A stretch of 64,000 nt of DNA from Halomarinibacterium sedimenti (GCF_019312585.1 NZ_JAHWDP010000001.1:921718-985717), one strand, 5' to 3'; shown: positions 51,885 to 61,228, counted from the stretch's first letter. The notes: a model not told the origin generated them from the letters alone. Translations and numbers: made by a program.

Positions 51885-53543
51885 ATGAAAATGAAACATT
51901 TTATAAATGAGATTTTGTCATTCCGAGCGATAACGCGGAATCTCTTCTTTATAGTTCCTTTTGTTTCTGTATTTTCTCAGGTCACTTCTAAGGTTGATAC
52001 TACTTTAATTCGAATAGGTGAAGAAATAAAATACACCATACAAGTGGAAGCAGATTCCACAGATTTGGTGCTTTTCCCAGAAGGGCAAAGTTTTAGTCCG
52101 CTTGAAATGATAGAATCCTATAAAGTGGACACCAGTTTTGCCGACGCAAAATTTCGTCTAATAAAAAGGTACGGCTTAACCCAATTCGATTCTGGCTCTT
52201 ACACTATTCCTGTGCAACGGGTAATGATTAATGATCGAAAATTCGATACCGATTCGGTAAGAGTGGAGGTTAGGGATGTCTCTGTAGATACAACCAAACA
52301 GAAAATGTTTGATATAAAACCGGCGATTGATGTAAATACTTCAGATTTCGACTGGTTAAAACTATTGTATTGGTTGCTGCCGTTTTTGTTTATAGCAGGT
52401 TTGATTTATTATTTCTTCCGAAGAAAAAAATTAAAAGAAGAACGAGAGAAGCAGCTTCCGCCCTATGAAGAAGCCATGGTAGCACTTCAAAAATTGGACG
52501 CTACAGAATATTTAAAAGAAAATAAAGGCAAGGCTTATTATTCCTCTTTAACCGAAATTGTAAAAAGATACATCGACCGAGAAGTAGATGACAAAGCACT
52601 GGAAAGTACCAGTGATGAATTAATAGAACGATTATTACTTCATAAAGATTCTGGCCATTTTGATTTTGACCAGGAAATGATTCGGAAACTGGATGCAATT
52701 CTAAAGCGCGCAGATTTGGTAAAATTTGCGAAGTTTCAGCAGGAACTTTCACAAGCAACGTCCGATAGAAAAACAATTGAGGAAATTATTAACGAAACCC
52801 ATGAGGCTATTCCCGAACCTACCGAGGAGGAAATGGCAGAGAACGAAGCCTATTTGGAATTACTCGCAAAACGGAAGAAAAGAAAGCAGTGGGTGTATGG
52901 AATTTCCTTTGTTATTTCCGCTATAGTTGCTGGATTGGTTGCTTACGGAAGCATTACAGGATTCGATAATTTGAAAGATAAAATCTTCGGAAATGAATTG
53001 CGAGAAATGGCAGAAGCAAGATGGTATCGAAGTGAGTATGGAAATCCTGCTGTCATTATAGAAACCCCAGAAGTTTTAAAACGCATTAGTGATAGTGTAG
53101 CGCCACAACTTCAGCAGGTCGTTAAGCAAATGTCTGTTTTTTCTGCTGGAGACTTAAGAGAGGCCTTTTTTATGACAGTTTCTACCATGCAATTAAACCC
53201 TACCAATGAAGAAATAGATTTAAATGCTGCCTTGGACGGTACCTTAATGGAACTAGATAATAGAGGCGCAAAAAATATGATTATGAAGCGCGAAGATTTT
53301 GAAACGGAAAAGGGAATTAAAGGATTAAAAGCCCACGGCGACTTTAATGTACAGGTTTCAGAATCTCGAATGTTGAAAGAAAAAAGTTCTTATGAGTTAC
53401 TCATTTTTGCACAACAAGGAGGCATACAAACGGTATTGTTGGTATATCAAGATGATGGCACCTATGCCGAGCAAATAAAGAATCGAATTATCGATTCCGT
53501 AGAACTAGAAATTACTAACGAAGGCGAAAAACAAGAAAAATAA
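51885..53543 (+). CDS. Bat-operon membrane protein with two transmembrane helices
   Basis: 552 residues, in the slot between DUF58 and BatA. It has an N-terminal signal-like segment, a beta domain (TLIRIGEEIKYTIQVEAD, TIPVQRVMIND), TM helix 1 at about 161-180 (LLYWLLPFLFIAGLIYYFF), a long cytoplasmic helical part (DUF4381-like, YSSLTEIVKRYIDREVDDKALESTSDEL), TM helix 2 at about 328-350 and a C-terminal alpha/beta domain. Its first 36 codons include a translated palindromic genomic repeat (51909-51944). Function unknown beyond Bat association. Its stop overlaps the batA start (TAATG). Confidence 0.75.
   Translation: MKMKHFINEILSFRAITRNLFFIVPFVSVFSQVTSKVDTTLIRIGEEIKYTIQVEADSTDLVLFPEGQSFSPLEMIESYKVDTSFADAKFRLIKRYGLTQFDSGSYTIPVQRVMINDRKFDTDSVRVEVRDVSVDTTKQKMFDIKPAIDVNTSDFDWLKLLYWLLPFLFIAGLIYYFFRRKKLKEEREKQLPPYEEAMVALQKLDATEYLKENKGKAYYSSLTEIVKRYIDREVDDKALESTSDELIERLLLHKDSGHFDFDQEMIRKLDAILKRADLVKFAKFQQELSQATSDRKTIEEIINETHEAIPEPTEEEMAENEAYLELLAKRKKRKQWVYGISFVISAIVAGLVAYGSITGFDNLKDKIFGNELREMAEARWYRSEYGNPAVIIETPEVLKRISDSVAPQLQQVVKQMSVFSAGDLREAFFMTVSTMQLNPTNEEIDLNAALDGTLMELDNRGAKNMIMKREDFETEKGIKGLKAHGDFNVQVSESRMLKEKSSYELLIFAQQGGIQTVLLVYQDDGTYAEQIKNRIIDSVELEITNEGEKQEK
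51909..51944 (+). repeat. GTCATTCCGAGCGA...CGCGGAATCTC palindromic repeat inside the coding start
   Basis: ATTCCG/CGGAAT arms around AGCGATAACG, ending AATCTC. This sequence type (TCATTCCGAGCGA...GGAATCTC) is, from general knowledge, a dispersed repeat in many Flavobacteria. Here it is in frame and translated as EILSFRAITRNL, interrupting the signal peptide. A single copy is in view. Confidence 0.55.
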
Positions 53544-54547
53544 TGTTTACCAATTTTGAATTTGTCAATCCGCAATTTTTCTGGCTGTTTTTACTACTGC
53601 CTCTGCTCGTTATTTGGCATATTTTAAAACGAAATAAGCAAACGGCATCGTTAAAAATTTCGAGTATTGAAGGCTTCAAAACGTCAAAAAATTGGTTGGC
53701 TAAACTACGTCCGTTGTTGTTTGTTCTTCGTTTGTTAGCGTTAAGCGCCCTAATTATTGCAATGGCACGACCCAGAAATGTGGACGAAAGCACTAAAATT
53801 AAAACCACAAGTGGGATTGATATTGTAATAGCGATAGATGTTTCGGCAAGTATGTTGGCTCGCGATTTAAAACCAAATAGACTTGAAGCATTAAAAGAAG
53901 TAGCGGCTCGCTTTATTAATGAACGCCCTAACGATAGAATTGGACTCGTTGAATACGCTGGTGAAAGCTATACAAAAACGCCATTAACTAGCGATAAAAG
54001 CATTGTTTTGTCCTCTCTTAAAAGCATATCGTATAACACTATTATTGAAGGAGGAACTGCTATTGGGATGGGATTAGCGACTTCGGTAAATAGATTAAAG
54101 GACAGTCGAGCAAAAAGTAAAGTGATTATTTTATTGACAGACGGGGTTAACAATACAGGATTTATTGACCCAAGAACAGCGAGTGAATTGGCTGTTGAAT
54201 TTGGTATAAAAACGTATACCATAGGATTAGGAACCAATGGGATGGCAGTATCGCCCATTGGAATTTTACCTAATGGGCAATTTCAATACGGAAATGTACA
54301 AGTAGAAATTGATGAAGACTTACTGAAAGAAATTGCACGAACCACAGGCGGAAAATACTTTAGAGCGACTAGCAACACGAAATTAGAGGAAATTTACGAT
54401 GAAATCAACAAACTAGAAAAAACTGAAATAGAAGAATTTAAATATAAAAATTACGACGAAAAATTTCGCCCATTAACGCTATTGGCTTTAGGGTTCTTGG
54501 GATTAGAATTATTGCTTCGTTACACCCTTTTTAGAAGTTTTGTATAA
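53543..54547 (+). CDS. batA: BatA, vWA domain membrane protein
   Basis: 334 residues with TM helices at about 10-27 and 58-75, then a von Willebrand A domain with a complete MIDAS DxSxS at 99-103 (IAIDVSASML), GGTAIGMGL and TDGVNNTGF, and a final TM helix at about 312-330. In Bacteroides, Bat proteins support aerotolerance and in other bacteria they aid stress survival. It overlaps the preceding stop by one base and precedes batB by 3 bp. Confidence 0.92.
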   Translation: MFTNFEFVNPQFFWLFLLLPLLVIWHILKRNKQTASLKISSIEGFKTSKNWLAKLRPLLFVLRLLALSALIIAMARPRNVDESTKIKTTSGIDIVIAIDVSASMLARDLKPNRLEALKEVAARFINERPNDRIGLVEYAGESYTKTPLTSDKSIVLSSLKSISYNTIIEGGTAIGMGLATSVNRLKDSRAKSKVIILLTDGVNNTGFIDPRTASELAVEFGIKTYTIGLGTNGMAVSPIGILPNGQFQYGNVQVEIDEDLLKEIARTTGGKYFRATSNTKLEEIYDEINKLEKTEIEEFKYKNYDEKFRPLTLLALGFLGLELLLRYTLFRSFV

Positions 54548-54550
54548 CAT

Positions 54551-55588
54551 ATGTATCAATTAGAACAACCTATATTTTTTTATGTGCTTTTGGCCATTCC
54601 TGTTTTGGTGGTACTCTTTTTATGGGTGTTGGTTTGGCGCAAGCAAACACAACGAAAATTTGCTGATAGTAATTTATTAAAAAAATTAAGTCCTAATCGG
54701 TCTGTATTTAAAGGCATTTTAAAAGTTTTAGTACTTTCATTAGCACTGGCTTGTTTAAGTTTTGCACTAGTCAACCCAAAAATTGGAACTAAAATTGAAA
54801 CAGTAAAACGAGAAGGAGTGGATGTAGTATTTGCCTTGGATGTTTCAAAAAGTATGTTGGCAGAAGATATTGCACCCAGCCGTTTAGAAAAATCGAAACA
54901 ACTTATTACCCAAATAATTAATAGCTTGGCAGGCGATCGAATAGGTATTATTGGATATGCAGGGAGTGCTTTTCCGCAGGTGCCAATTACTACCGATTTC
55001 TCTTCGGCTAAACTATTTTTAAGCAGCATGGATACCGATATGGTTTCTTCGCAAGGAACAGCTATAACCGAAGCGATTTCAATGGCTAAAACCTATTATA
55101 ATGATGAAGAGCAAACCAATCGTGTTTTATTTATTATAAGCGATGGTGAAGACCACGAGGGAAATGTTTCAGAAATTGTAGACGAAGCTTCAAAATTGGG
55201 AATAAAAATTTATACCATAGGAGTTGGAACGCTACAGGGTGCACCTATTCCAATAAAACGAAACGGAGTACTTCAGTTTTATAAAAGAGACGAAAATAAT
55301 GAACAGGTAATTACGAGACTTAATGAAGAAACACTTAAAGAAATCGCTTCAAATGCAGATGGGGAGTACATTAACGGTAGCAATACCAAAGAAGTAGTGG
55401 AAACCGTAACCGCTATTTTAAATGGAATGGATAAAAAGGAATTTGAAAGCAAGCAATTTACAGATTTTAAAGACCAGTTTCAATGGTTTTTAGGCGGGGC
55501 ATTATTTTTGCTGATGTTGGATGTGTTATTTTTAGAAAGGAAAACCAGTTGGTTACAGAAGTTGAACTTATTTAATGAAGGAGATTAA
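54551..55588 (+). CDS. batB: BatB, vWA domain membrane protein
   Basis: 345 residues, paralogue of BatA. TM helices lie at about 8-28 and 55-75. The MIDAS DxSxS is at 97-101 (ALDVSKSML), followed by SQGTAITEAIS and ISDGEDHEGN. A C-terminal TM helix is at about 310-328. It is likely to pair with BatA and the TPR protein BatC in the periplasm. The start is 3 bp after batA and the end abuts batC. Confidence 0.92.
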   Translation: MYQLEQPIFFYVLLAIPVLVVLFLWVLVWRKQTQRKFADSNLLKKLSPNRSVFKGILKVLVLSLALACLSFALVNPKIGTKIETVKREGVDVVFALDVSKSMLAEDIAPSRLEKSKQLITQIINSLAGDRIGIIGYAGSAFPQVPITTDFSSAKLFLSSMDTDMVSSQGTAITEAISMAKTYYNDEEQTNRVLFIISDGEDHEGNVSEIVDEASKLGIKIYTIGVGTLQGAPIPIKRNGVLQFYKRDENNEQVITRLNEETLKEIASNADGEYINGSNTKEVVETVTAILNGMDKKEFESKQFTDFKDQFQWFLGGALFLLMLDVLFLERKTSWLQKLNLFNEGD

Positions 55589-55589
55589 G

Positions 55590-56426
55590 ATGAAAAGTAT
55601 TGTTTTTAAAATAGTTGGGTTGATTCTTTTTTGCTTGGGAAGCCTTTCGGCTCAAGAAAAAAGTAAAGAGCAGATTAAAATTGAAAAAGAAACTCTTAAT
55701 TATTTAGCTGAAGGCAGCGAAGAACTTTCCAAAGGAGACTTCCCAGATGCCGAAGTAAATTATAGGAAGGCGATTGCAATAAATCCTTCCGAAGAAATAG
55801 GGAAATACAATCTTGGAAACGCATACTATAATAAGGCCAAGAACGATGAAGCTATGATGCGTTTTAAGCAAGCGGCTTCTATCGCTACCACAAAACCAGA
55901 AAAACACAAAGCATTCCACAATTTGGGGAATACCTTTATGAATGCTAAAGATTATCAAAATGCGGTGGAGGCATACAAAAATGCGCTACGGAATAACCCA
56001 ACCGATGATGAAACGCGTTACAATTTAGCTTTGGCAAAAGAAATGTTGGAGAAAAATCCGCCAAAAGGGGGGGATGGGGAAGATGACAATAAGGATAAAA
56101 AGGAAAACGAAGACCAAAAAGAGGATCAAGAAAATAAAGACGGAGATAACGAAGAAAAAGAAGATAATAAAGATAAAGGAGACCAAAAAGACGATAAAAA
56201 AGAGGGTGACGAAGAAGGAGAAAATGAAAAGCCTCAAGAGCCCAAAAAGGAAAATGAAGGAGATCAACCCAAAGATCAAAAACAGCAACCAACGCCAGGA
56301 CAAATGTCTCCTCAGCAAATAAAAAACCTTTTAGATGCTATGAATAATGAAGAGAAAAAGGTTCAGGATAAAATTAATGTTCAAAAACAAAAAGGTGCAA
56401 AAGTAAAATCGACTAAAGATTGGTAA
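55590..56426 (+). CDS. batC: BatC, TPR protein with long charged tail
   Basis: 278 residues from ATG 55590, preceded by AAGGAG at good Shine-Dalgarno spacing. That spacing is unusual in this genome and decides the start over an ATG at 55575. It has a signal peptide to about 21 and TPR units at about 28-150 (AEVNYRKAIAINPSEEIGKYNLGNAYYN, AVEAYKNALRNNPTDDETRYNLALA). A run of about 85 Asp/Glu/Lys-rich residues (KDKKENEDQKEDQENKDGD is a sample) leads to a short C-terminal helix (PQQIKNLLDAMNNEEKKVQ). It probably bridges vWA partners. Its stop overlaps the batD start. Confidence 0.88.
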   Translation: MKSIVFKIVGLILFCLGSLSAQEKSKEQIKIEKETLNYLAEGSEELSKGDFPDAEVNYRKAIAINPSEEIGKYNLGNAYYNKAKNDEAMMRFKQAASIATTKPEKHKAFHNLGNTFMNAKDYQNAVEAYKNALRNNPTDDETRYNLALAKEMLEKNPPKGGDGEDDNKDKKENEDQKEDQENKDGDNEEKEDNKDKGDQKDDKKEGDEEGENEKPQEPKKENEGDQPKDQKQQPTPGQMSPQQIKNLLDAMNNEEKKVQDKINVQKQKGAKVKSTKDW

Positions 56427-58198
56427 TGATGAGAGTAAAAAATAGTTTGTACCTACTTTTATTTCTGCTTTTAGGAAGCTTCGCACATTCGCAAGTTCAG
56501 TTTGAAGCTAAATTAAGCAAGAAAAAGTTAGGAGTAAATGAACGACTACGTGTTGATTTTGAAATGAATCAAGATGGTGATAACTTCACAGCACCTAGCT
56601 TTGAAGGATTTCGCGTGGTTGGAGGTCCTAACCAAGCCATAAGTAATTCTTGGATTAACGGAAAGCGAAGCTATTCAAAAACCTATTCTTTTTTCCTAGC
56701 ACCGCAACGTCAGGGAAATTTTACCATTGGGCAAGCTAGCATTGAAATTGATGGTGAAATTTATAAATCACCTCCTGTTTCGGTACAGGTTACTGCCGCA
56801 GTAGATATTCCTAAAGACGGCAATAATGCCGATTACCTCGCAAGTGAGAATGTGCATTTGGTCGCTGAGGTTTCTAATGCCAATCCTTATTTAAATGAAG
56901 CGATTACGGTGGTGTATAAGCTATACGTTTCTAACGAGGTAAGTATTACGAGTAATTGGAGAGAAATCGATACACCAAAATATGCCGATTTCTGGAGTCA
57001 GAATATCGATAATCAGGGTAATTTCAAAATCTATGAAGGAAAGTACAACGGAGAAGATTATCGTTATGTAATTCTTCGTACAACGGTGCTATACCCTCAA
57101 AAAACAGGCGAATTAAATATAGAGCCACTTACTTTGGACGTTCCTATTGATGTACGTTCAAACAAAAGAGATCTTTTTGGGCGGTTTTTAATGACTAGAG
57201 TGAATAAAACCATTTCGGCAGGAAACAGAACCATAACGGTAAAGCCGCTTCCGCAGCAAGGAAAACCAGACAATTTTTCTGGTGCTGTTGGAAATTTTAG
57301 TTTTAAAGTAACTACCAATAAAACCAAATTAGATGCAAACGAGTCTTTAGAATTAAATGTGACTGTAGGAGGAAATGGAAATTTAAAATTATTCGATTTA
57401 CCTTCGGTAACTTTCCCAAATTCGTTGGAGGTATATGAGCCTACTCGCAATGATAATATTAAAACCCAAACCAGTGGGATGACTGGTACTGTTTCAGAAA
57501 ATTATACTGTTGTACCTCAGTTTAAAGGAAATTATCCGTTACGCCCAATTACCTTTTCTTACTTTGACCCTAAAACAGAAACCTATAAAACACTTTCCTC
57601 TCAAGAAATTGTTATTGAAGTTGAAAATGGTCCCGTAACAGCCGTAAAGGAACCAACTACATCTAATAGTAAGCAACCAGTTGCGTTGGAGTCTGATCAA
57701 TTTAAATACATAAAATTAGATGCCAATCTAGAGCCCATTAAAAAAGTGAATTTTTTTAAATCGAAGCTGTTTTGGGGAATTATGGCAGCTCCTTTTATTG
57801 TAATTCCTTTATTTATTTTAATTGGGAGAAGAAGAAGAGCACGATTGAATGATGTAGAAGGCAATAAGTTAAGACATGCCAATCTTTTGGCTAAAAAATA
57901 TTTAGGTGAAGCCAAGAAAAATTTAAATAATAAGGACACCTTTTACGAATCGTTAGAGCGAGCGCTGCATAACTATTTAAAAGCAAAATTGAATATTGAA
58001 ACTAGCGAAATGTCTAAAGAGCATATTTCAAAGTTATTAGGGGAAAGAAATGTGAATACAGAAGTGGTGTCCCAATTTATTGGGCTTTTAAAAAGTTGTG
58101 AATTTGCTAGGTATGCAGGAGTATCACAAGGATCTATCCAGAAGGACTATGATACGGCGGTGCAGACCCTTTCAAGTATTGATAAACAATTTAACTAA
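56426..58198 (+). CDS. batD: BatD, oxygen-tolerance protein
   Basis: About 590 residues. A signal peptide ends AHSQ and is followed by the BatD domain of several Ig-like strands (QVQFEAKLSKKKLGVNERLRVDFEMN, RSYSKTYSFFLAPQRQGNFTIG). There is one TM helix at about 447-468 (FWGIMAAPFIVIPLFILIG) and a cytoplasmic helical tail (LERALHNYLKAKLNIETSEMSK). The ATG at 56426 forms TAATG with the batC stop; a second ATG follows directly. The order batA-B-C-D-E is the classic Bacteroidota arrangement. Confidence 0.9.
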   Translation: MMRVKNSLYLLLFLLLGSFAHSQVQFEAKLSKKKLGVNERLRVDFEMNQDGDNFTAPSFEGFRVVGGPNQAISNSWINGKRSYSKTYSFFLAPQRQGNFTIGQASIEIDGEIYKSPPVSVQVTAAVDIPKDGNNADYLASENVHLVAEVSNANPYLNEAITVVYKLYVSNEVSITSNWREIDTPKYADFWSQNIDNQGNFKIYEGKYNGEDYRYVILRTTVLYPQKTGELNIEPLTLDVPIDVRSNKRDLFGRFLMTRVNKTISAGNRTITVKPLPQQGKPDNFSGAVGNFSFKVTTNKTKLDANESLELNVTVGGNGNLKLFDLPSVTFPNSLEVYEPTRNDNIKTQTSGMTGTVSENYTVVPQFKGNYPLRPITFSYFDPKTETYKTLSSQEIVIEVENGPVTAVKEPTTSNSKQPVALESDQFKYIKLDANLEPIKKVNFFKSKLFWGIMAAPFIVIPLFILIGRRRRARLNDVEGNKLRHANLLAKKYLGEAKKNLNNKDTFYESLERALHNYLKAKLNIETSEMSKEHISKLLGERNVNTEVVSQFIGLLKSCEFARYAGVSQGSIQKDYDTAVQTLSSIDKQFN

Positions 58199-58208
58199 TT
58201 TTTGAGTG

Positions 58209-58958
58209 ATGAAAAAGATGATTTTTATAGTAGTTTTCTTCATTTCTCTTACTGGGAATACTCAAAATAATGCCCTTTTTGAGCAGGGAAAAGAGCAATA
58301 TAGAGCCGAAAAATACCAGGAAGCCATTAATAATTGGATGAAGATCATTGCCAATGGAGAGCATTCTTCAGCATTGTATTTTAACGTTGCCAATGCGTAT
58401 TATAAGCTTAATCAAGTTGGACCGAGTATTTATTATTATGAAAAGGCTCTTCAACTTTCACCCAATGATTCAGAAATAAAAAACAACTTAGTTTTTGCAC
58501 AGAATGCTACAGTAGATGCTATTGAGCCGTTACCTCAAACGTTGTTTGCAAAATGGGATGCAAAGCTATCTAAACTTTTAACTTTTAATGGGTGGGCTTG
58601 GACCAGTGTTTTCGCGGTAATTTTATTTATGCTGTTGTTTTTGGGGTATTACTTTTCGTACCAATCACAGAAAAAAAGGATGTTTTTTCTAGGGTCACTA
58701 CTATCCATATTTGTCATTTTAACTGGGCTGATTATGGCGTTTAGGACGTTTCATAAAGCCGAAAATAAAAAGGAGGCTATCGTTTTTTCAGAAGTTTCAG
58801 AAGTAAAGAATGAACCGAGATTAAGTAGTGAAACAGCATTTAAATTACACGAGGGCACAAAGGTGAGTATTCAAGTGGTTGAAGATAACTGGTGTAAAAT
58901 TCTGTTGGCAGATGGTAAGGATGGATGGATTATACTAGAAGACATTAAAGAACTTTAA
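58209..58958 (+). CDS. batE: BatE, TPR and SH3 domain protein
   Basis: 249 residues from ATG 58209 (a GTG stands one codon upstream). It has a signal peptide (to about 18), TPRs at about 22-100 (ALFEQGKEQYRAEKYQEAINNWMK, ALYFNVANAYYKL), two TM helices (about 135-153 and 162-180), and a C-terminal SH3 domain at about 190-249 (SSETAFKLHEGTKVSI, DNWCKILLADGKDGWI). It is the last bat gene. A weak AT-rich hairpin overlaps its stop codon. Confidence 0.9.
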   Translation: MKKMIFIVVFFISLTGNTQNNALFEQGKEQYRAEKYQEAINNWMKIIANGEHSSALYFNVANAYYKLNQVGPSIYYYEKALQLSPNDSEIKNNLVFAQNATVDAIEPLPQTLFAKWDAKLSKLLTFNGWAWTSVFAVILFMLLFLGYYFSYQSQKKRMFFLGSLLSIFVILTGLIMAFRTFHKAENKKEAIVFSEVSEVKNEPRLSSETAFKLHEGTKVSIQVVEDNWCKILLADGKDGWIILEDIKEL

Positions 58959-58964
58959 TGTTTT
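58942..58964 (+). terminator. Weak terminator-like hairpin at the end of batE
   Basis: ACATTAAAG / CTTTAATGT perfect 9-bp arms separated by AA, then TTT. It is AT-rich and overlaps the batE stop, so termination efficiency is doubtful. Confidence 0.35.
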
Positions 58965-59013
58965 ATTAATAAATTTCTTTATTTTTAAAGGTAAATTAGC
59001 CAAAATAAAATTT

Positions 59014-59310
59014 TTGAAATCAAAAAGCTTTTTTTTCCTTTTTCTTTTTGTTGGGTTTCTTTTGACTCCAACAACATTACTTATCATCGATGAGCGAGTG
59101 GATACCACCTATGTTTTTTCTATGACTGAAGAGGAAAGCAATAAAAATGTTGAGCAATTAGCCTCTATGTTTAAAGTTGTGTATATCTCTACTTTCGATG
59201 AATATTCTATTTATAAGTCCTCGTTGGAGAAAATGGATTCAAAAAACAAAAATTTAAATCTCTCAAAGATTTATTTTGAAACAGTCTCCCCCCCTCCAGA
59301 GTTTTCTTAG
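59014..59310 (+). CDS. Small membrane-anchored or secreted hypothetical protein
   Basis: 98 residues from a TTG start at 59014; no ATG is available before the signal segment. Residues 1-25 are a hydrophobic signal or anchor (FFFLFLFVGFLLTPTTLLII). The rest is polar, with YVFSMTEEESNKNVEQLASMF and a Pro-rich end. No family is recognised. It lies 64 bp upstream of the SulP gene on the same strand and may be cotranscribed with it. Codon use looks like its neighbours. Confidence 0.55.
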   Translation: MKSKSFFFLFLFVGFLLTPTTLLIIDERVDTTYVFSMTEEESNKNVEQLASMFKVVYISTFDEYSIYKSSLEKMDSKNKNLNLSKIYFETVSPPPEFS

Positions 59311-59333
59311 GATTTTTCAATTAACTTTTCAAT

Positions 59334-59348
59334 TTGCCATATTGGCAA
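59334..59348. promoter_or_regulatory. 15-nt palindrome upstream of the SulP gene
   Basis: TTGCCA-TAT-TGGCAA, perfect 6-bp arms, 26 bp before the SulP ATG. It could be a dimeric-regulator operator. Nothing else supports this. Confidence 0.4.
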
Positions 59349-59374
59349 CTAACCTTATTTAAAAAAGCATTTTT

Positions 59375-61225
59375 ATGTTTAAAAATATATTTACAAATTT
59401 TCGAGGAAATTTTTTAGGTGGAATCACCGCTGGAATTGTAGCATTACCTTTGGCACTTGCATTTGGGGTGCAGTCTGGATTGGGGCCTAGCGCAGGTCTT
59501 TATGGGGCCATTTTCATAGGATTTTTTGCTTCTCTTTTTGGTGGAACAAACACTCAAATCTCTGGACCTACGGCTCCTATGACGGCCGTTTCTATGGTTA
59601 TTATTGCAGGAATAATAGCTGCCAACGAAGGAGACATAGAAAAGGCATTGCCTTATATATTATCTGTTTTCTTATTGGCAGGTCTATTTCAAATAGGACT
59701 GGGGCTTACAGGGATTGGGAAATACATAAGGTATATTCCTTACCCGGTTGTTTCAGGATTTATGACTGCTATAGGGGTAATTATTTTAATTACCCAAATT
59801 CTTCCTTTGGTTGGATATTATACCAAGGATGATACCGCATATATAAATGAATTTAAACCTCAAGCAGAGGAGGTGTTATTGGACAAAATTTTGAAGGATG
59901 AAGCTGGCGAAGGGATTTTGGTTTTAGAAGATTTTAGGGAAACGGTTAAACGAGCCGAGAAGATTACAGAAGAGGAAATTATGGCAGAGTCCACGACCCT
60001 TGCAAAAAGTGCAAGTTCAGGTGTTATAGGGACTATTAAGACACTTCCTAGAGCAATGAATAATATTAATTGGTTAGAATTAATGCTGGCATTGCTTACC
60101 ATAGCTATTATTTATGGGTTCAAGTATATCACTAAGAAAATACCCAGTACTTTAGTAGCGCTATTTGTGGTCTCCTTTGGGGCTTATTTCTTAAAATTGG
60201 ATTATCGCCCAATTGAAGAAATTCCTGCGGGAATCCCATTACCCAATTTTGAAATATTCACAGAGTTTAGTTTTGCAGCCTTATCACCTTATATACTTAC
60301 GGCGTTAACTCTAGCCTTTTTAGGGGCGATTGATTCTTTGCTTACATCTGTAGTGGCAGATAACATGACAAAAACCAAACACAACCCCAATCAAGAGTTA
60401 GTAGGTCAAGGTATAGGTAATAGCATAGCGGCAGTTTTTGGAGGTATTCCAGGGGCAGGAGCTACTATTCGTACAGTAGTGAATATAAATGCTGGGGGAA
60501 CTACAAAACTTTCTGGGATGATTGCTGCTATACTCTTATTAGTTGTATTACTCGCGGCAGGACCTGTAGCCTCTCAAATTCCTGCAGCGGTTTTAGCAGG
60601 TATTTTAATAACTGTGGGTATTGGTGTTATGGATTATAGGGGGTTAAAAGCGATTCCTAAAATGGAAAGAACTGAAGTCGTTGTTATGTTGGTAGTTTTA
60701 ATCCTATCAGTGTTTTGGAATTTAGTATATGCCGTAGGAATAGGATTTGTATTGGCTGCTGTAATTTTTATGAAGAAAATTGGAGATGTAACAGCAGTAA
60801 AATCTAAAGTAGTTCAATTGGATAAGGCAGACGAATTAGACTTGCCTTGGAAGGATGAGGTAAACTTCCCAGTAGAATTAAAACCTAAAGTTTTTGTAAA
60901 AAGATTAAAAGGCCCCCTATTTTTTGGATACACTTCAGATTTTCAAGAATTATCGAAAGAAATTCCTACCCAAGCAAGTCACGTGATTATAAGGATGGCA
61001 GAGGTACCTTATATTGACCAATCTGGGCTTTATGCTATGGAAGAAGTGCTTTTAGATTTAAATCAGAGAAATATTCAGCCTATTTTCGAAGGGCTTCAGG
61101 AACAACTCCAAGCTAAAATGGAAAGTATTGATATCATTCCAGATTTAGTTCCAAAAGATTGCTTGTTTCCAGATTTCAAATCTGCCATGGTGTATATTAA
61201 AGAAGTTGTTACCAAGGATAAATAA
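59375..61225 (+). CDS. SulP family inorganic anion transporter
   Basis: 616 residues. The 10-14 helix SLC26/SulP transporter domain (GGITAGIVALPLALAFGVQSGLGPSAGLYGA-type TM1-2, TNTQISGPTAPMTAV, VVADNMTKTKHNPNQELVGQGIGN) is followed by a cytoplasmic STAS domain from about 500 (VPYIDQSGLYAMEEVLLDL). A hydrophilic, Glu/Lys-rich section at about 150-215 (AEEVLLDKILKDEAGEGILV) interrupts the membrane domain and seems longer than in standard SulP proteins. Substrates in the family include bicarbonate, sulfate and C4-dicarboxylates; none can be chosen here. It converges on the CvpA gene. Confidence 0.92.
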   Translation: MFKNIFTNFRGNFLGGITAGIVALPLALAFGVQSGLGPSAGLYGAIFIGFFASLFGGTNTQISGPTAPMTAVSMVIIAGIIAANEGDIEKALPYILSVFLLAGLFQIGLGLTGIGKYIRYIPYPVVSGFMTAIGVIILITQILPLVGYYTKDDTAYINEFKPQAEEVLLDKILKDEAGEGILVLEDFRETVKRAEKITEEEIMAESTTLAKSASSGVIGTIKTLPRAMNNINWLELMLALLTIAIIYGFKYITKKIPSTLVALFVVSFGAYFLKLDYRPIEEIPAGIPLPNFEIFTEFSFAALSPYILTALTLAFLGAIDSLLTSVVADNMTKTKHNPNQELVGQGIGNSIAAVFGGIPGAGATIRTVVNINAGGTTKLSGMIAAILLLVVLLAAGPVASQIPAAVLAGILITVGIGVMDYRGLKAIPKMERTEVVVMLVVLILSVFWNLVYAVGIGFVLAAVIFMKKIGDVTAVKSKVVQLDKADELDLPWKDEVNFPVELKPKVFVKRLKGPLFFGYTSDFQELSKEIPTQASHVIIRMAEVPYIDQSGLYAMEEVLLDLNQRNIQPIFEGLQEQLQAKMESIDIIPDLVPKDCLFPDFKSAMVYIKEVVTKDK

Positions 61226-61228
61226 GGA

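Noticed and set aside
55704..56322. Several open frames antisense or out of frame in batC
   Set aside because: They come from the low-complexity Asp/Glu/Lys tail (GA-rich coding strand) and encode Phe/Leu- or Lys-rich strings without homology features.
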